The notes beneath the pieces were generated by a model. The model was not told where the DNA came from and made no database searches. It was given only the letters and a program-made list of their open reading frames with translations. Made by a program: the position numbers and the translations under genes. From Paraprevotella stercoravium (GTDB lineage Bacteria > Bacteroidota > Bacteroidia > Bacteroidales > Bacteroidaceae): DNA of 20,124 nt. This document shows, in pieces, positions 8,456 to 17,114 of this stretch. The stretch lies in the NCBI GenBank assembly GCA_018883665.1, contig JAHLFU010000265.1, positions 1-20,124 on the forward strand. Direction: 5' to 3'. Each line of letters starts with the position of its first letter. Within the stretch, counting starts at the first letter, position 1.

Positions 8456-8717
8456 ATATCGATACACCTATTGCCACTTATCAACCAAGCTTTTTAATGA
8501 GAAATAAGGACAGTTCCTTTCTTTGATACCGTTTATATCCTCATTTTATCCAAGCTACTGATAATGTGCTCATTGTACAAACCACAGAAACCAAACAGAG
8601 AATTCTGAAAAAGCATCATGCTGAAATTCAAGATCCATCCGCATCATCTGGCCAAAACATTTCGATAAAATGAATGAATGCTTCCATTCATCTATCTTAT
8701 CGTCTGAAAAAGTAATA
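8456..8717. other. Gene-free AT-rich spacer between converging operons
   Basis: No plausible coding region on either strand. It lies between the 3' ends of purT and lutC. It holds one hairpin candidate: CGATAA (8663-8668) with TTATCG (8697-8702), enclosing ATGAATG (8674-8680) with CATTCAT (8685-8691) around a CTTC loop. GTGCTCATTGTACAA at 8576 resembles the repeats at 19407-19450. No promoter was recognised, so a small RNA is not supported. Confidence 0.45.
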
Positions 8718-8769
8718 AAATCGAACAAGGAAGTTACTTCAAACGAGCCGTAACTTCCTTGTTCGATTT
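8718..8769 (-). terminator. Long hairpin terminator of the lutABC operon
   Basis: The arms 8718-8737 and 8750-8769 form a perfect 20-bp stem around a 12-base loop. On the minus strand it begins 42 bases after the lutC stop and is followed by a T-rich run (TTTTATTAC). The plus-strand 3' side is not followed by a T-run, so it mainly serves lutC. Confidence 0.75.
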
Positions 8770-8811
8770 ATGAATCAAAAGATTTCTTTTCTGACAACCA
8801 AGCGCAGTGCT

Positions 8812-9426
8812 TTATACCAAAACCACGGTAACACTCCGCGCTCCGTGTGCTCCCATCACCAGTGCCTGCTCAATATCGGCAGTCTTCGACGGACCGGAAA
8901 TAAAGACTCCGAAGCCATATTTTCCGGTTTCAATCAGCGGATAAGCCTCGTGCATATTGTTCTTCAATGCCTTGCGGTCCAGCAGAATCACCAACGCCTC
9001 GGCAATGAAATACACGGCACGCTGTTCCACCTCCTGTTCGATCCATACCGCTCCATTCTCACATACCCCCAAACGGCCCTGAACAATGGCCAGGTCTGTA
9101 CCGTCCAGATCACCCGGAGCAGCCACCGTGTCGGGATGAAAAGCGCCGCAGTCCACCGTCTGTTTGCCAAAGGCGGTATCCACCTCCGCAACTGTAGAGG
9201 CAATCCGTTTCGCCTCGGGATAAAGACTGCGGATCAGAGCGTTCAAATCATCTCCTTCCTGCAGTAGTACAGCCTGACCGCCCATCTGCTTCATCACCTC
9301 AGTAAACTGCCCGATCAGGTCCGGATAGCGGATGGCATGCTCTTCTATGCTCCGATAATCGGGTTTCTCATATTTAGTCTGCGTATTCTTCCGGATATTT
9401 GCCAGAATCATCTCCCTGCTGCTCAT
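8812..9426 (-). CDS. lutC: Lactate utilization protein C (LUD domain)
   Basis: LutC/YkgG-family protein, the third component of the LutABC iron-sulfur L-lactate dehydrogenase complex that oxidises lactate to pyruvate in the cytoplasm. It is essentially one LUD domain: GTDLAIVQGRLGVCENGAVW is near the middle and FGVFISGPSKTADIEQALVMGAHG near the C-terminus is the characteristic block. It has no Cys clusters of its own. Two starts are possible: ATG at 9450 (212 residues, 28-base overlap with lutB) or ATG at 9426 (204 residues), which makes an ATGA overlap with the lutB stop identical to the lutA/lutB junction and gives an N-terminus (MSSREMILANIR) typical of the family. The latter is preferred. 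Last gene of lutABC. Confidence 0.9.
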   Translation of the reverse strand: MSSREMILANIRKNTQTKYEKPDYRSIEEHAIRYPDLIGQFTEVMKQMGGQAVLLQEGDDLNALIRSLYPEAKRIASTVAEVDTAFGKQTVDCGAFHPDTVAAPGDLDGTDLAIVQGRLGVCENGAVWIEQEVEQRAVYFIAEALVILLDRKALKNNMHEAYPLIETGKYGFGVFISGPSKTADIEQALVMGAHGARSVTVVLV

Positions 9427-10793
9427 TTCTGTATTTTGTTTTTCTTCCACATCTCGTTAAAACTCTCTTGCGCAAAGCGGGGCATATCATGCTCCTTACC
9501 CCAGTCATTCAGTCCGTTGTACATCATGAAGCGCGGCAGATGATTTGCCAGAGGCGCCACACCCAGCGCCGCATTGAACAGGGCCGGATGCTCCATCAGC
9601 TGCTTCATACCGTCGGACATGAACTTCTTGGACTTGCTGGCCACTCCATACTGTTGCAACCGCTGACGCCAGTTGTAAATCTGATCAGCCAGATCCACCT
9701 TCGCCGGACAAACGTTCTGACAGGAATGACACAGCGAGCAGGCCGATACATTGTCGTAGTACACCTCAGGAGCTTTCAACATGCCCAGATTGATACCGAT
9801 GGGGCCCGGAATGAAATACGTATAGGAGTAACCTCCGCTCCGACGATACACCGGACAGGTGTTCATGCAGGCACCGCAGCGCAGACAGTTCAGCGTCTGC
9901 ACATGATCCCGGTCCGCCAAGATCTCGCTCCGTCCGTTGTCTACAATGATGATATGCAGCTCACCACCCGGACGCGGCTTGCGGTAGTGCGAGGTATATG
10001 TGGTAATCGGCTGACCGGTACCCGATCGGGCCAGCAAACGGGTGAATACCCCCAGAGCCTCACGGTCCGGCACAATCTTCTCCAGTCCGAAAGCCGTGAT
10101 CTGCAGTTTGGGTTGTGAGGTTCCCATGTCCGCGTTACCCTCGTTGGTGCAGACCACACACTCGCCCGTTGACGCCACGGCAAAGTTGGCTCCCGTCATG
10201 GCCGCTTCTGCCTCGATAAACTTATGACGCAGATTCTTGCGGGCCGCATGCGTCAGATAAGTCTGGTCGTTGTTTCCGGGTTCCGTACCCATCTCACGGA
10301 CAAAAAGCTCTCCGATTTCTTCCTTCTTGATGTGAATGGCCGGCAAAACAATATGACTCGGCTTCTTGTGCATCAGTTGCAGGATGCGTTCGCCCAGGTC
10401 ACTCTCCACCACCTCAATGCCTTTTTCCTCCAGATAGTCGTTGAGCCCGCACTCCTCGGCCAGCATGGATTTGCTCTTGATGAAGTGATGCACTCCGTGG
10501 TCGTTCAAAATCCCGTGAACAATCCGGCAATACTCCTCGGCATCCTTTGCCCAGTGCACCACCGCTCCGTTGGCTGTGGCGTTCCGTTCAAACTCTGTAA
10601 GCAGTTCATCCAGATGACTGTTGCTATACATTTTTATATCGTGAGCCATCTGGCGTAGTTCTTCCCACTCCGGCAGTTGGCGACTTATCTTGTCTCTCTT
10701 GGCACGCACCATCCACAAGGTTTCATCGTGCCATGCGGCCAGACTCTTGTTCTTCTGAAACCGCTCTGCTGCTTCTGAATGCTTTGTACTCAT
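9423..10793 (-). CDS. lutB: Lactate utilization protein B (LUD plus two 4Fe-4S clusters)
   Basis: A 456-residue LutB/YkgF-type iron-sulfur subunit of the lactate-oxidising complex. The N-terminal LUD domain spans about 60-290, with ASTGECVVCTNEGNADM (208-223) and PGGELHIIIVDNGR (275-288). The ferredoxin-like part carries two 4Fe-4S motifs: C303, C306, C309, C313 and C352, C355, C358, C362. The C-terminal tail (about 400-456) resembles the LutB C-terminal domain. The ATG overlaps the lutA stop as ATGA, so translational coupling is likely. The length matches the family (about 460-480), and no residue of the Cys motifs is missing. Confidence 0.95.
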   Translation of the reverse strand: MSTKHSEAAERFQKNKSLAAWHDETLWMVRAKRDKISRQLPEWEELRQMAHDIKMYSNSHLDELLTEFERNATANGAVVHWAKDAEEYCRIVHGILNDHGVHHFIKSKSMLAEECGLNDYLEEKGIEVVESDLGERILQLMHKKPSHIVLPAIHIKKEEIGELFVREMGTEPGNNDQTYLTHAARKNLRHKFIEAEAAMTGANFAVASTGECVVCTNEGNADMGTSQPKLQITAFGLEKIVPDREALGVFTRLLARSGTGQPITTYTSHYRKPRPGGELHIIIVDNGRSEILADRDHVQTLNCLRCGACMNTCPVYRRSGGYSYTYFIPGPIGINLGMLKAPEVYYDNVSACSLCHSCQNVCPAKVDLADQIYNWRQRLQQYGVASKSKKFMSDGMKQLMEHPALFNAALGVAPLANHLPRFMMYNGLNDWGKEHDMPRFAQESFNEMWKKNKIQK

Positions 10794-11545
10794 AGTCCTG
10801 ATGCTAAGATTTCCACAATATGTTTAGTTTTGATAGGCAGTTTGTCGCGTGCGATGATACCATTCTGGTGCATCAGACACGAACTGTCTGCCCCGACAAT
10901 ATATTCCGCACCCGTTTCCATGTGACGGCGAATCTTGTCGCGCCCCATCTGTCCCGAAACGGCATGCTCCTCCACTCCGAACAGACCGCCGAAACCGCAA
11001 CACTCGTCCGGCCGTTCGGGCTCCACAATCTCAATGCCCTGAACGAGCGAAAGCAGGTCGCGCAGTTTGTTATAATAAGGGATGTTCAGTTCGGAAGGTG
11101 CCGAAAGATGCATCAGGCGCACCCCGTGGCAGCTGTTCTGTATACTGACCTTGTGCGGAAAAGAAGCTTTCAGAGATGTAGGCTTCACCACATCGTGTAT
11201 GAATTCACAAATATCGTAGATTTTGCCTTCACTCTGGCAACGGTGTTTTTCTTCCTTCAGCAAACGTCCGTAATTGTCGCGTACGAAGACGACACAACTG
11301 GCCGAAGAACCTACAATATAATCGTACTTTTCAAAAAGACTGTCGAAACGGACAGCCAGCTTGACCGATTCGTTTTCAAAACCGGCATTCGCCATTGGCT
11401 GTCCGCAACAAGTCTGATCCAGCGGATAATCCACATCGAGCCCCAGACTCTTGAGCAGCTTATAGGAAGCCACGCCCACTTCGGGATATACCGCATTGAT
11501 ATAACAGGGAATAAACAACCCTATCTTTTTGTCCATGATACCCAT
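10790..11545 (-). CDS. lutA: Lactate utilization protein A (CCG-domain Fe-S protein)
   Basis: A 251-residue LutA/YkgE-type protein with two cysteine-rich CCG domains, as in heterodisulfide reductase and glycolate oxidase GlcF subunits. It carries CCGQP at 46-50 and CCGFGG at 182-187, with C14, C84, C139 and C223 as likely further Fe-S ligands. It works with LutB and LutC to oxidise L-lactate. First gene of the operon. The ATG at 11545 gives MGIMDKK; an in-frame ATG at 11536 (MDKKIGL) is an alternative closer to the usual family N-terminus. A -7-like box lies 31 bases upstream of 11545. No lactate permease or LutR-type regulator is adjacent, so uptake and control must be encoded elsewhere. Confidence 0.95.
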   Translation of the reverse strand: MGIMDKKIGLFIPCYINAVYPEVGVASYKLLKSLGLDVDYPLDQTCCGQPMANAGFENESVKLAVRFDSLFEKYDYIVGSSASCVVFVRDNYGRLLKEEKHRCQSEGKIYDICEFIHDVVKPTSLKASFPHKVSIQNSCHGVRLMHLSAPSELNIPYYNKLRDLLSLVQGIEIVEPERPDECCGFGGLFGVEEHAVSGQMGRDKIRRHMETGAEYIVGADSSCLMHQNGIIARDKLPIKTKHIVEILASGL

Positions 11546-11576
11546 TGTTCTGTGTTGTTTTAATATTAGTACACAC

Positions 11577-11584
11577 TAAAGTTA
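11577..11584 (-). promoter_or_regulatory. Probable -7 box of lutABC
   Basis: The minus strand reads TAACTTTA, 7 of 8 matches to TAnnTTTG, 31 bases before the lutA ATG. No -33 element was recognised. It is the only -7-like box seen between the M13 peptidase stop and lutA. Confidence 0.45.
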
Positions 11585-11659
11585 GAACATTTTTTTGGAT
11601 ATCGTTTCTCACATCACCGATTTTTAGGGATAATTTAACCGGCGTTACATTCGTTATAC

Positions 11660-13690
11660 TTACCACAAACGCGTACGCTTGGCTGGAGCCAGATACATAC
11701 GGTTGTCGCTCTTCACGTCAAAGGCATCATACCAGCGGTATACGGCCGGCACTGTACCCTGCACACGAATCTCATCATATGCCAACGGCGAAGTGCTGTA
11801 ATATGCCGCCTTGTAGTCATCCGTGGTTACCTTGGCCAGAGTCTGCGCAAAAGATACGAAGAAGTTCTGCCGCTCCGTCTTGCGTTTCTGACCCGAGACA
11901 CCGCGGCAGTCCAGATCCTTCTCGAATGCCTGAGCCGCGATCTGCAAGCCGCCCAGATCGGCGGCAGCCTCGTCGGCCACCAGTCCCCCGTCGGTCATGA
12001 TACCCGGCAACAGTTCGAGCGTGGCATACCGCTCCGCCAGTTCCTGTCTGCGGCTGTTGAAAGCCGAACGGTCGGACACCTTCCACCAGTCAGCCTGCGC
12101 ACCAGTGTGATTATACAGGGAGCCTTTGGCGTCAAAGCCATGCACCAGTTCGTGAGCCATGCGGAACCCCGCTCCGCCATACAGGCGCGCCGCGGCATCC
12201 TGCTCGTCCAGAAGTTCCTCTCCGGCAAAGGCCGCGGTTATGATCATCGCGTTCATGCGCGGTTCGTACGTACATGACGGACGGAAAAGCGGATACGTAT
12301 GAAGCACATATTCCCAGCGTTTTTCCGTAATCTGTTTGCCAAAGAGTTCCAGTTTGTGATCGTAACATAATTTACGCAACTGATTGGTAGCCGCACAGTA
12401 ATTGTCGGCCTCCATCTGCACCTCCGTACTCTTGGGCCATGATGTCGGTTGCAGCATCAGCCAGGTCACCGCCTCCAGTTTCTCCATCGCCGTGTTGCGT
12501 GTTTCCTCGCCCATCCAGTCCACACTGTCGCGCAGACGTTCCTTAAAGGCATTGCGCAAATCCTCGGAGATGCTTTCCATTTTGCCGCGCTTGCCGCTTG
12601 TGGTATATTTTTGGGCATACTGCCGTCCTACAAACTCCGGAACGAAGCGGTTCAGGCAGCTCCACGCATCCTCCGCGTTGGCCGTATTCACATCATACTG
12701 CTTGTGATGCTGATAAAAGATACTGCCCGTCTGATAAGCCTGCTCAAAATCCAGCCATTTCTGCTGGATATCCAACCCCACCAGATAAGCGTTCTGCTCT
12801 ACCAGACAGATTGCCAGATAATTTCTCAGCTGATCCAGGTCCCCGTTTACAATCAAGTCATTGGCCACATCAATATTCGTTTCGGGATCGTAGACACAGG
12901 TTGTGGTGATGCCACACTGAGTCAGCAGATTCAGTATGGAACCGCTATCCGTGGCACGGGCAGATTTCCGCTGCTTCACTCCCGCAGAAAGCGTATATGC
13001 CGTCTGCAGTTGCTCCTGCACCGTCAACGCGTCATCCGCCATTTTCAAAGCGTCGGTCAGCGATGTTTCCACAAACAGTTTCGAGTAAGTCTCTCCCACC
13101 AGTTGCCGGTAAGCCGCACGGAAAGCGGCGTCCTCATAGCGTTCCGCGTCAAAATAAGTGGAAGACACCTTGAGAATCGGCAGGAACACTCTGCTGTTGA
13201 ACTCATGCGGAGTAACCCCGATCTCAAAGAACGGACTGTAGCCCGCTTTCTGCATGGAAGCGATAGCCGACAGCAGGCGGTCACGTGTCGTGGCCCGCTG
13301 TATCTCGGCCAACAAAGAGCGCAGGGCGTCCGCGCTCCGCTCGGCACGGTTCAGTTTGTCCTGTGCCATCAGCGTATATTTCTGGATCAGCTTGTCCGTG
13401 CTGCTCTGATACATCATCCGCAGCTTTCCATCCGCATCATTTTCCGTTATCTGCCACGGTCCCCATTCATTCCAGCCTTGCGGCAAGAGCGTCCGTGCCA
13501 GCCATCCTCCGTTGGCATAGCGGTAAAAATCATTTCCCGGCAGAACCGTTGTATTCATGTCAGCGGCACCGTCCCACGGTTTTACATATTCCGGTTCCGG
13601 AGTATACGCATCATCCGAACACGAAGGTAATAATAAAGCGCCCATACCGGCCAGACAGCAGGAAAGGCAAACATACTGCATTTTCTTCAT
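11660..13690 (-). CDS. M13-family (neprilysin/PepO-like) zinc metallopeptidase lipoprotein
   Basis: A 676-residue M13 endopeptidase, predicted to be lipid-anchored: a signal sequence ends in LLPSC, a lipobox with the acylated Cys near residue 24, followed by SDD. The zinc site is HELVH (513-517), with the third ligand E574 in DEAAAD (573-578), and HGFDAKGSLYN follows the first motif. The C-terminal RVQGTV block is typical. Odd points: the substrate-binding NAFY/NAYY motif reads NAMI (about 480-483), the distance from it to HELVH is only 33 residues against about 41 in neprilysin because the FPAGIL-like segment is shortened, and the terminal CxxW reads TRLW with no Cys. The start at 13690 is chosen because it directly precedes the lipoprotein signal; ATG at 13744 would add 18 non-signal residues and overlap the upstream gene. 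It lies 31 bases downstream of the coiled-coil gene, a likely operon. Confidence 0.9.
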   Translation of the reverse strand: MKKMQYVCLSCCLAGMGALLLPSCSDDAYTPEPEYVKPWDGAADMNTTVLPGNDFYRYANGGWLARTLLPQGWNEWGPWQITENDADGKLRMMYQSSTDKLIQKYTLMAQDKLNRAERSADALRSLLAEIQRATTRDRLLSAIASMQKAGYSPFFEIGVTPHEFNSRVFLPILKVSSTYFDAERYEDAAFRAAYRQLVGETYSKLFVETSLTDALKMADDALTVQEQLQTAYTLSAGVKQRKSARATDSGSILNLLTQCGITTTCVYDPETNIDVANDLIVNGDLDQLRNYLAICLVEQNAYLVGLDIQQKWLDFEQAYQTGSIFYQHHKQYDVNTANAEDAWSCLNRFVPEFVGRQYAQKYTTSGKRGKMESISEDLRNAFKERLRDSVDWMGEETRNTAMEKLEAVTWLMLQPTSWPKSTEVQMEADNYCAATNQLRKLCYDHKLELFGKQITEKRWEYVLHTYPLFRPSCTYEPRMNAMIITAAFAGEELLDEQDAAARLYGGAGFRMAHELVHGFDAKGSLYNHTGAQADWWKVSDRSAFNSRRQELAERYATLELLPGIMTDGGLVADEAAADLGGLQIAAQAFEKDLDCRGVSGQKRKTERQNFFVSFAQTLAKVTTDDYKAAYYSTSPLAYDEIRVQGTVPAVYRWYDAFDVKSDNRMYLAPAKRTRLW

Positions 13691-13721
13691 TTTTTTGTTC
13701 TTATAAGGTTTAGTATTCTCG

Positions 13722-16700
13722 TTATTCAAAGTGCCAGCCCGCACGGTTCAAATCATGCGCCATACGGATAAAGAGTTCCGGCTCCACATCATTCTTCACC
13801 AACTCCGTAAAGTCGTTGCTGATCATGTCCTCCCAAGTCATGTTCTCCTGCATCGGCTGCTGCGGATCGATAGAAGTATAAATGGCATACGCCTTCTTGT
13901 ACTCCTGTTTCAGCATGCACAGATGCGCATAGTTAGCCTGGGCATACGGCATCAGCTTCACATCCTCCGGCAGACTGTTGTAAAGCAGTTCGGCCAGCGG
14001 TGCCTGTTGGTAGAGCACGGCGCAATAGATTCCGTTCACCAAGGCACCGATTCCCTCGCGCTCGGTAACGAACACATCGAGCACACGGATGCTGCGTATG
14101 TCACGCAAGGCCACACGCACCACCCGGTGATGCAAGGCACTCATACCCACAATGCTCTCCGGATCCACGGAATCCGTCATCAGATCCTGGAACAGACCGC
14201 CGTAAGGCAACGATACCGAACCGCCCTGCAACGGCGCAAAGGTAAGCCAGTAAAGTATGGTCTGCTGCCAGTTGCCGTCCGCGCCACGATACTGCACCGC
14301 TACCGGATGATACTGGCACACGGCATCGGCCAGTATGGCTTGCAAGCGCTCCATGCTGAGCTGTGCGCCGCCTTCGACCGGCTTGTCAATGTTGTCCGCA
14401 CCGGCAATTTCTTCAATTTGCCAGAAAGGAAGTTCCACCGTTTCGTTCTTGATCTGGTCCACGCCTGTGAGCCACAGCCCCTTGCCCTGAACCTGATCCT
14501 TGCGGAACACCACCTGGCTGCCATAAGGACGGGTGCGCACCACGATGTATTTCCGTGCTGCCGCCTCCTTAAAGGCAAGTACCTTCTTATATTCCGCCGG
14601 CAACTGCTCTATGGTAAACGGCAGCTGCTCCCAGCCGGCCGGACGGACAGACTGCTCGAGCGCCAAAGTCTCACGCAACAAGTCACGTCCCAGATATTGC
14701 TCCCGGTAATGATGCGCCGCGGCCGCCTGAACGCCCTCAGCGCTCCACAGCGGAGTAGACACACCCCAAGCCACCTGCTGCATCAGGCGGTGATCGCCCG
14801 TCTGCTCATACAGATAGTTGCTCAGATAAGCCAGCACCTGCTCATAGTCCTCTATCAGTTGTTCCTCGGCTACACGCACCACGCACGCGCCTCGGTTGGT
14901 ATAGTAATAGTTGATCCAGCTGTCTGTAGCCGAAGGTACGCTGTGCCAGGCCGCTCCGGTACGCAAATCATAAGGCGCATCCACGAGCACTGCCACGCAA
15001 AGTTCCTTTTCGGGCCATTCGATCAGCACATCCGGATGCAATCCCCATTCCGTGTCGGCCACAGGCAGTGTGGCACGTGTCGAAATACGGATACCGGCTC
15101 CCAACTGCTCCAGCACGGCCAGTCCTTTCTGCAACAGTTTTCCTGCCAGTCCCACCGGCAGATCTTCGCGCTCGGTCCAGCGGGCCACCTCCGTGTGGAA
15201 CAACGGTTCACGGGAATACGGATAACGGTCCTCGTCCTCCTGCTCCACGGTATGTCCTCGGAACAGTCCCTGATAATCCAGAGCCACCGCCTGCCCGTAG
15301 CGCACCAGACGGTTACCTCCCTGCTCCACCAACATCGGTTTTTCCGGTTCCTGCGGTTTCGGCGCCACTGCCGGCTGCTGTTTCAGAGCGGCAATCTGCT
15401 GCAACAGTTCCACACGCTCCGTTTCCATCTGCACGAACTTCTGGCGCAAGGCCGCAATCTCCGACTGCGCCTCGATCAGCTGTTGGCTCAGATTTTCCGA
15501 TTCCGTCACCTGTTCCTTCTCCTGCTGCTTCTTGTTGCGCCAGGTTTCCAGTTCCTGCTTCAGGCTCTTGATTTCCTCCTGAGAAGCCATAAGCATCTCC
15601 TCCTTCCGGCGTAACTGTTCCTCCGAAGCCTTCAGTTGTGCGGTCTGCCGATTCAGTAAGCTGGTCTGTTGCTCCAATTCATTCTTATGCTGTGCTATGG
15701 CCGCCTTCTGCTGCTCACAATCGGCATTCATCCGCTCCAGTTCCGCTGTACGGTTTTTCAGTTTGTCATCCAGATCCTGCACCTTCTGATGCAACAGTCC
15801 GGCCGACATCTCCTGCTGTTTGAACAGCTCCTGCATGTGGCCCATTTCCTCTTTACCGGCCAACAGATTCTGTTCCTGCTCCTTGAGTTTCAGTTCCTGA
15901 GCCTGAAGCTTTTCCACATTTTGCGAAATCACCGTCTCCTGCTCGCCCAGAAGACTCTCTTTCTCCTTCAGCACGACATCCTTCTGCTGCAAGGCCTCTT
16001 CCTTTCGTTGCAGTTCTTCTTTTGTTTCCTGCAAGCGGACCAGATATTCCTGCTCCTTCTGTTGCCACAGGCTTTCCTTCTCGGTGCTCTTTTGCAGTTC
16101 CGCTTCTTCGGCATTCTGGCGAGCCTTCAGATTCTCCAATTCCTGCAACAACTCTTTCTGGCGAGCCTCAAACTGACGGACAGATTCCTCCAAAGACTTG
16201 ATTTCTTCCTTCAGAGCGCTGCTGTTCGCTTCCGCTTCGTTCAGACGCAGCGTAAGGGCGGACTTCTCATGCTCCAAGGCCGCTTTTTCCGACTCCAAAT
16301 CCGATTTTCCGGCAACAAGAGCCTCATTGGCCGCTGTCAGATCAGCCTTTTCGGCTGCAAGAGCTGCATTGGCGGCAGCAAGTTCCGCATTCGTATTTTT
16401 CAGCGCGGCGCCATCGGCTTCCGCTTCGTTGAGGCGCGCCGTAAGAGCCGTTTTCTCGCTTTCCAAAGTTGCTTTCTCAGCGGTTAAAGCAGTTTGCGCA
16501 GCAGTCAGATCCGCCTTTGCCTGTTTCAGTTCCTCATTGCTTTTTGCCAGTTCCACATTGGCGCTTTTGAGTTCCGCATTGGCAGCGTCCAATGCCTTGC
16601 CGTTTGCTTCTGCTTCGCCGAGACGGGCTGACAGATCGCTCTTTTCGCTCTCCAAAGCAACCTTGACAGATTCCAGTTCTGTTTTTGCCGTGTTCAGCGC

Positions 16701-16961
16701 AGCATTCGTATCTTCCAACGCCGCAATTTGCAGACTTCTTTTTTCCAAATCCGCACGCAGTCCTTCCGAAACCCGGTTCAGTTCGGCAATCTGCTCCTCC
16801 AGATTTCTGATTTTAGTCTCCAGCTCTTCATTCTTTTCCGAAGAAGCGGCCAGTTTCTGTTTCAAGGATTCGATCTCGCGGTTCAGCTCCTGCTGTTTGG
16901 CCAGCAGTGCCTCTATATCAATGCCCGAAAACTTGTTCAGGGCCAATAAAAGTTTATTCAT
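13722..16961 (-). CDS. Large coiled-coil protein of unknown function with globular C-terminal region
   Basis: A 1079-residue protein, not assigned to a characterised family. Residues about 15-528 are almost unbroken coiled coil rich in Glu, Lys, Ala, Gln and Leu, including three tandem 63-residue repeats (starting near 103, 166 and 229). A Pro-rich hinge (529-543) follows, then a globular part. At about 585-715 the segment HPDVLIEW...CVAVLVDAPYD followed by D680, SWINYYYTNRGACVVRV and an acidic helix resembles the layout of PD-(D/E)xK nuclease-fold proteins, but the expected acidic residue before VD is replaced by Leu/Val, so catalysis is doubtful. Residues about 870-965 (VAVQYRGADGNWQQ ... 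VALRDIRSIRVLDVFV) resemble a WYL-type small beta-barrel. The last 80 residues may be a helical TPR-like tail. No signal peptide or membrane segment: cytoplasmic. It has its own -7 box and leads into the M13 gene. Function unknown. Confidence 0.85.
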   Translation of the reverse strand: MNKLLLALNKFSGIDIEALLAKQQELNREIESLKQKLAASSEKNEELETKIRNLEEQIAELNRVSEGLRADLEKRSLQIAALEDTNAALNTAKTELESVKVALESEKSDLSARLGEAEANGKALDAANAELKSANVELAKSNEELKQAKADLTAAQTALTAEKATLESEKTALTARLNEAEADGAALKNTNAELAAANAALAAEKADLTAANEALVAGKSDLESEKAALEHEKSALTLRLNEAEANSSALKEEIKSLEESVRQFEARQKELLQELENLKARQNAEEAELQKSTEKESLWQQKEQEYLVRLQETKEELQRKEEALQQKDVVLKEKESLLGEQETVISQNVEKLQAQELKLKEQEQNLLAGKEEMGHMQELFKQQEMSAGLLHQKVQDLDDKLKNRTAELERMNADCEQQKAAIAQHKNELEQQTSLLNRQTAQLKASEEQLRRKEEMLMASQEEIKSLKQELETWRNKKQQEKEQVTESENLSQQLIEAQSEIAALRQKFVQMETERVELLQQIAALKQQPAVAPKPQEPEKPMLVEQGGNRLVRYGQAVALDYQGLFRGHTVEQEDEDRYPYSREPLFHTEVARWTEREDLPVGLAGKLLQKGLAVLEQLGAGIRISTRATLPVADTEWGLHPDVLIEWPEKELCVAVLVDAPYDLRTGAAWHSVPSATDSWINYYYTNRGACVVRVAEEQLIEDYEQVLAYLSNYLYEQTGDHRLMQQVAWGVSTPLWSAEGVQAAAAHHYREQYLGRDLLRETLALEQSVRPAGWEQLPFTIEQLPAEYKKVLAFKEAAARKYIVVRTRPYGSQVVFRKDQVQGKGLWLTGVDQIKNETVELPFWQIEEIAGADNIDKPVEGGAQLSMERLQAILADAVCQYHPVAVQYRGADGNWQQTILYWLTFAPLQGGSVSLPYGGLFQDLMTDSVDPESIVGMSALHHRVVRVALRDIRSIRVLDVFVTEREGIGALVNGIYCAVLYQQAPLAELLYNSLPEDVKLMPYAQANYAHLCMLKQEYKKAYAIYTSIDPQQPMQENMTWEDMISNDFTELVKNDVEPELFIRMAHDLNRAGWHFE
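16229..16655 (-). repeat. Intragenic tandem repeat, period 189 bp (63 residues)
   Basis: Three in-frame copies in the coiled-coil gene begin near 16655, 16466 and 16277 (minus strand). The best conserved block encodes L-E-(S/H)-E-K-(S/T)-x-L-(S/T)-x-R-L-(G/N)-E-A-E-A. On the plus strand the matching GCTTC(T/C)GCTTCG blocks start at 16606, 16417 and 16228, exactly 189 bases apart. Sixty-three residues are nine heptads, so copies can be gained or lost without breaking the coiled coil. Confidence 0.8.
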
Positions 16962-16994
16962 ATTCTGTTTTGTTATCTTGCCATATTATTCTGC

Positions 16995-17002
16995 CAAAGA
17001 TA
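16995..17002 (-). promoter_or_regulatory. -7 promoter box of the coiled-coil/M13 unit
   Basis: The minus strand reads TATCTTTG, a perfect TAnnTTTG match, 33 bases before the ATG at 16961 and downstream of the fabI terminator. No clear -33 element. Confidence 0.6.
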
Positions 17003-17051
17003 AGAAAAAATCCTGAAAAAGAAACAGATTCTCCCGATAAAGCTACTGGAA

Positions 17052-17087
17052 CGAAAAAAGGCTGCCGGCGAAACTGCCGACAGCCTT
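17052..17087 (-). terminator. Rho-independent terminator of fabI
   Basis: AAGGCTG (17058-17064) pairs with CAGCCTT (17081-17087). An inner stem CGGC (17066-17069) / GCCG (17076-17079) closes the loop. On the minus strand the structure is followed by TTTTTT and starts 28 bases after the fabI stop. Confidence 0.85.
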
Positions 17088-17114
17088 GAACCAAATTATG
17101 ATAAAATTCGAAAA

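Noticed and set aside
8663..8702. Small RNA gene in the purT-lutC spacer
   Set aside because: A hairpin is present, but no promoter box lies upstream on either strand and no T-run follows, so a transcript cannot be supported.
12449..13630. 393-codon open frame opposite the M13 peptidase
   Set aside because: Shadow of a gene with an intact zinc motif and lipoprotein signal on the other strand.
13731..15614. 627-codon open frame on the plus strand opposite the coiled-coil gene
   Set aside because: It mirrors the Gln/Glu/Leu-rich codons of the real gene. No family was recognised, and no promoter or start context was seen.
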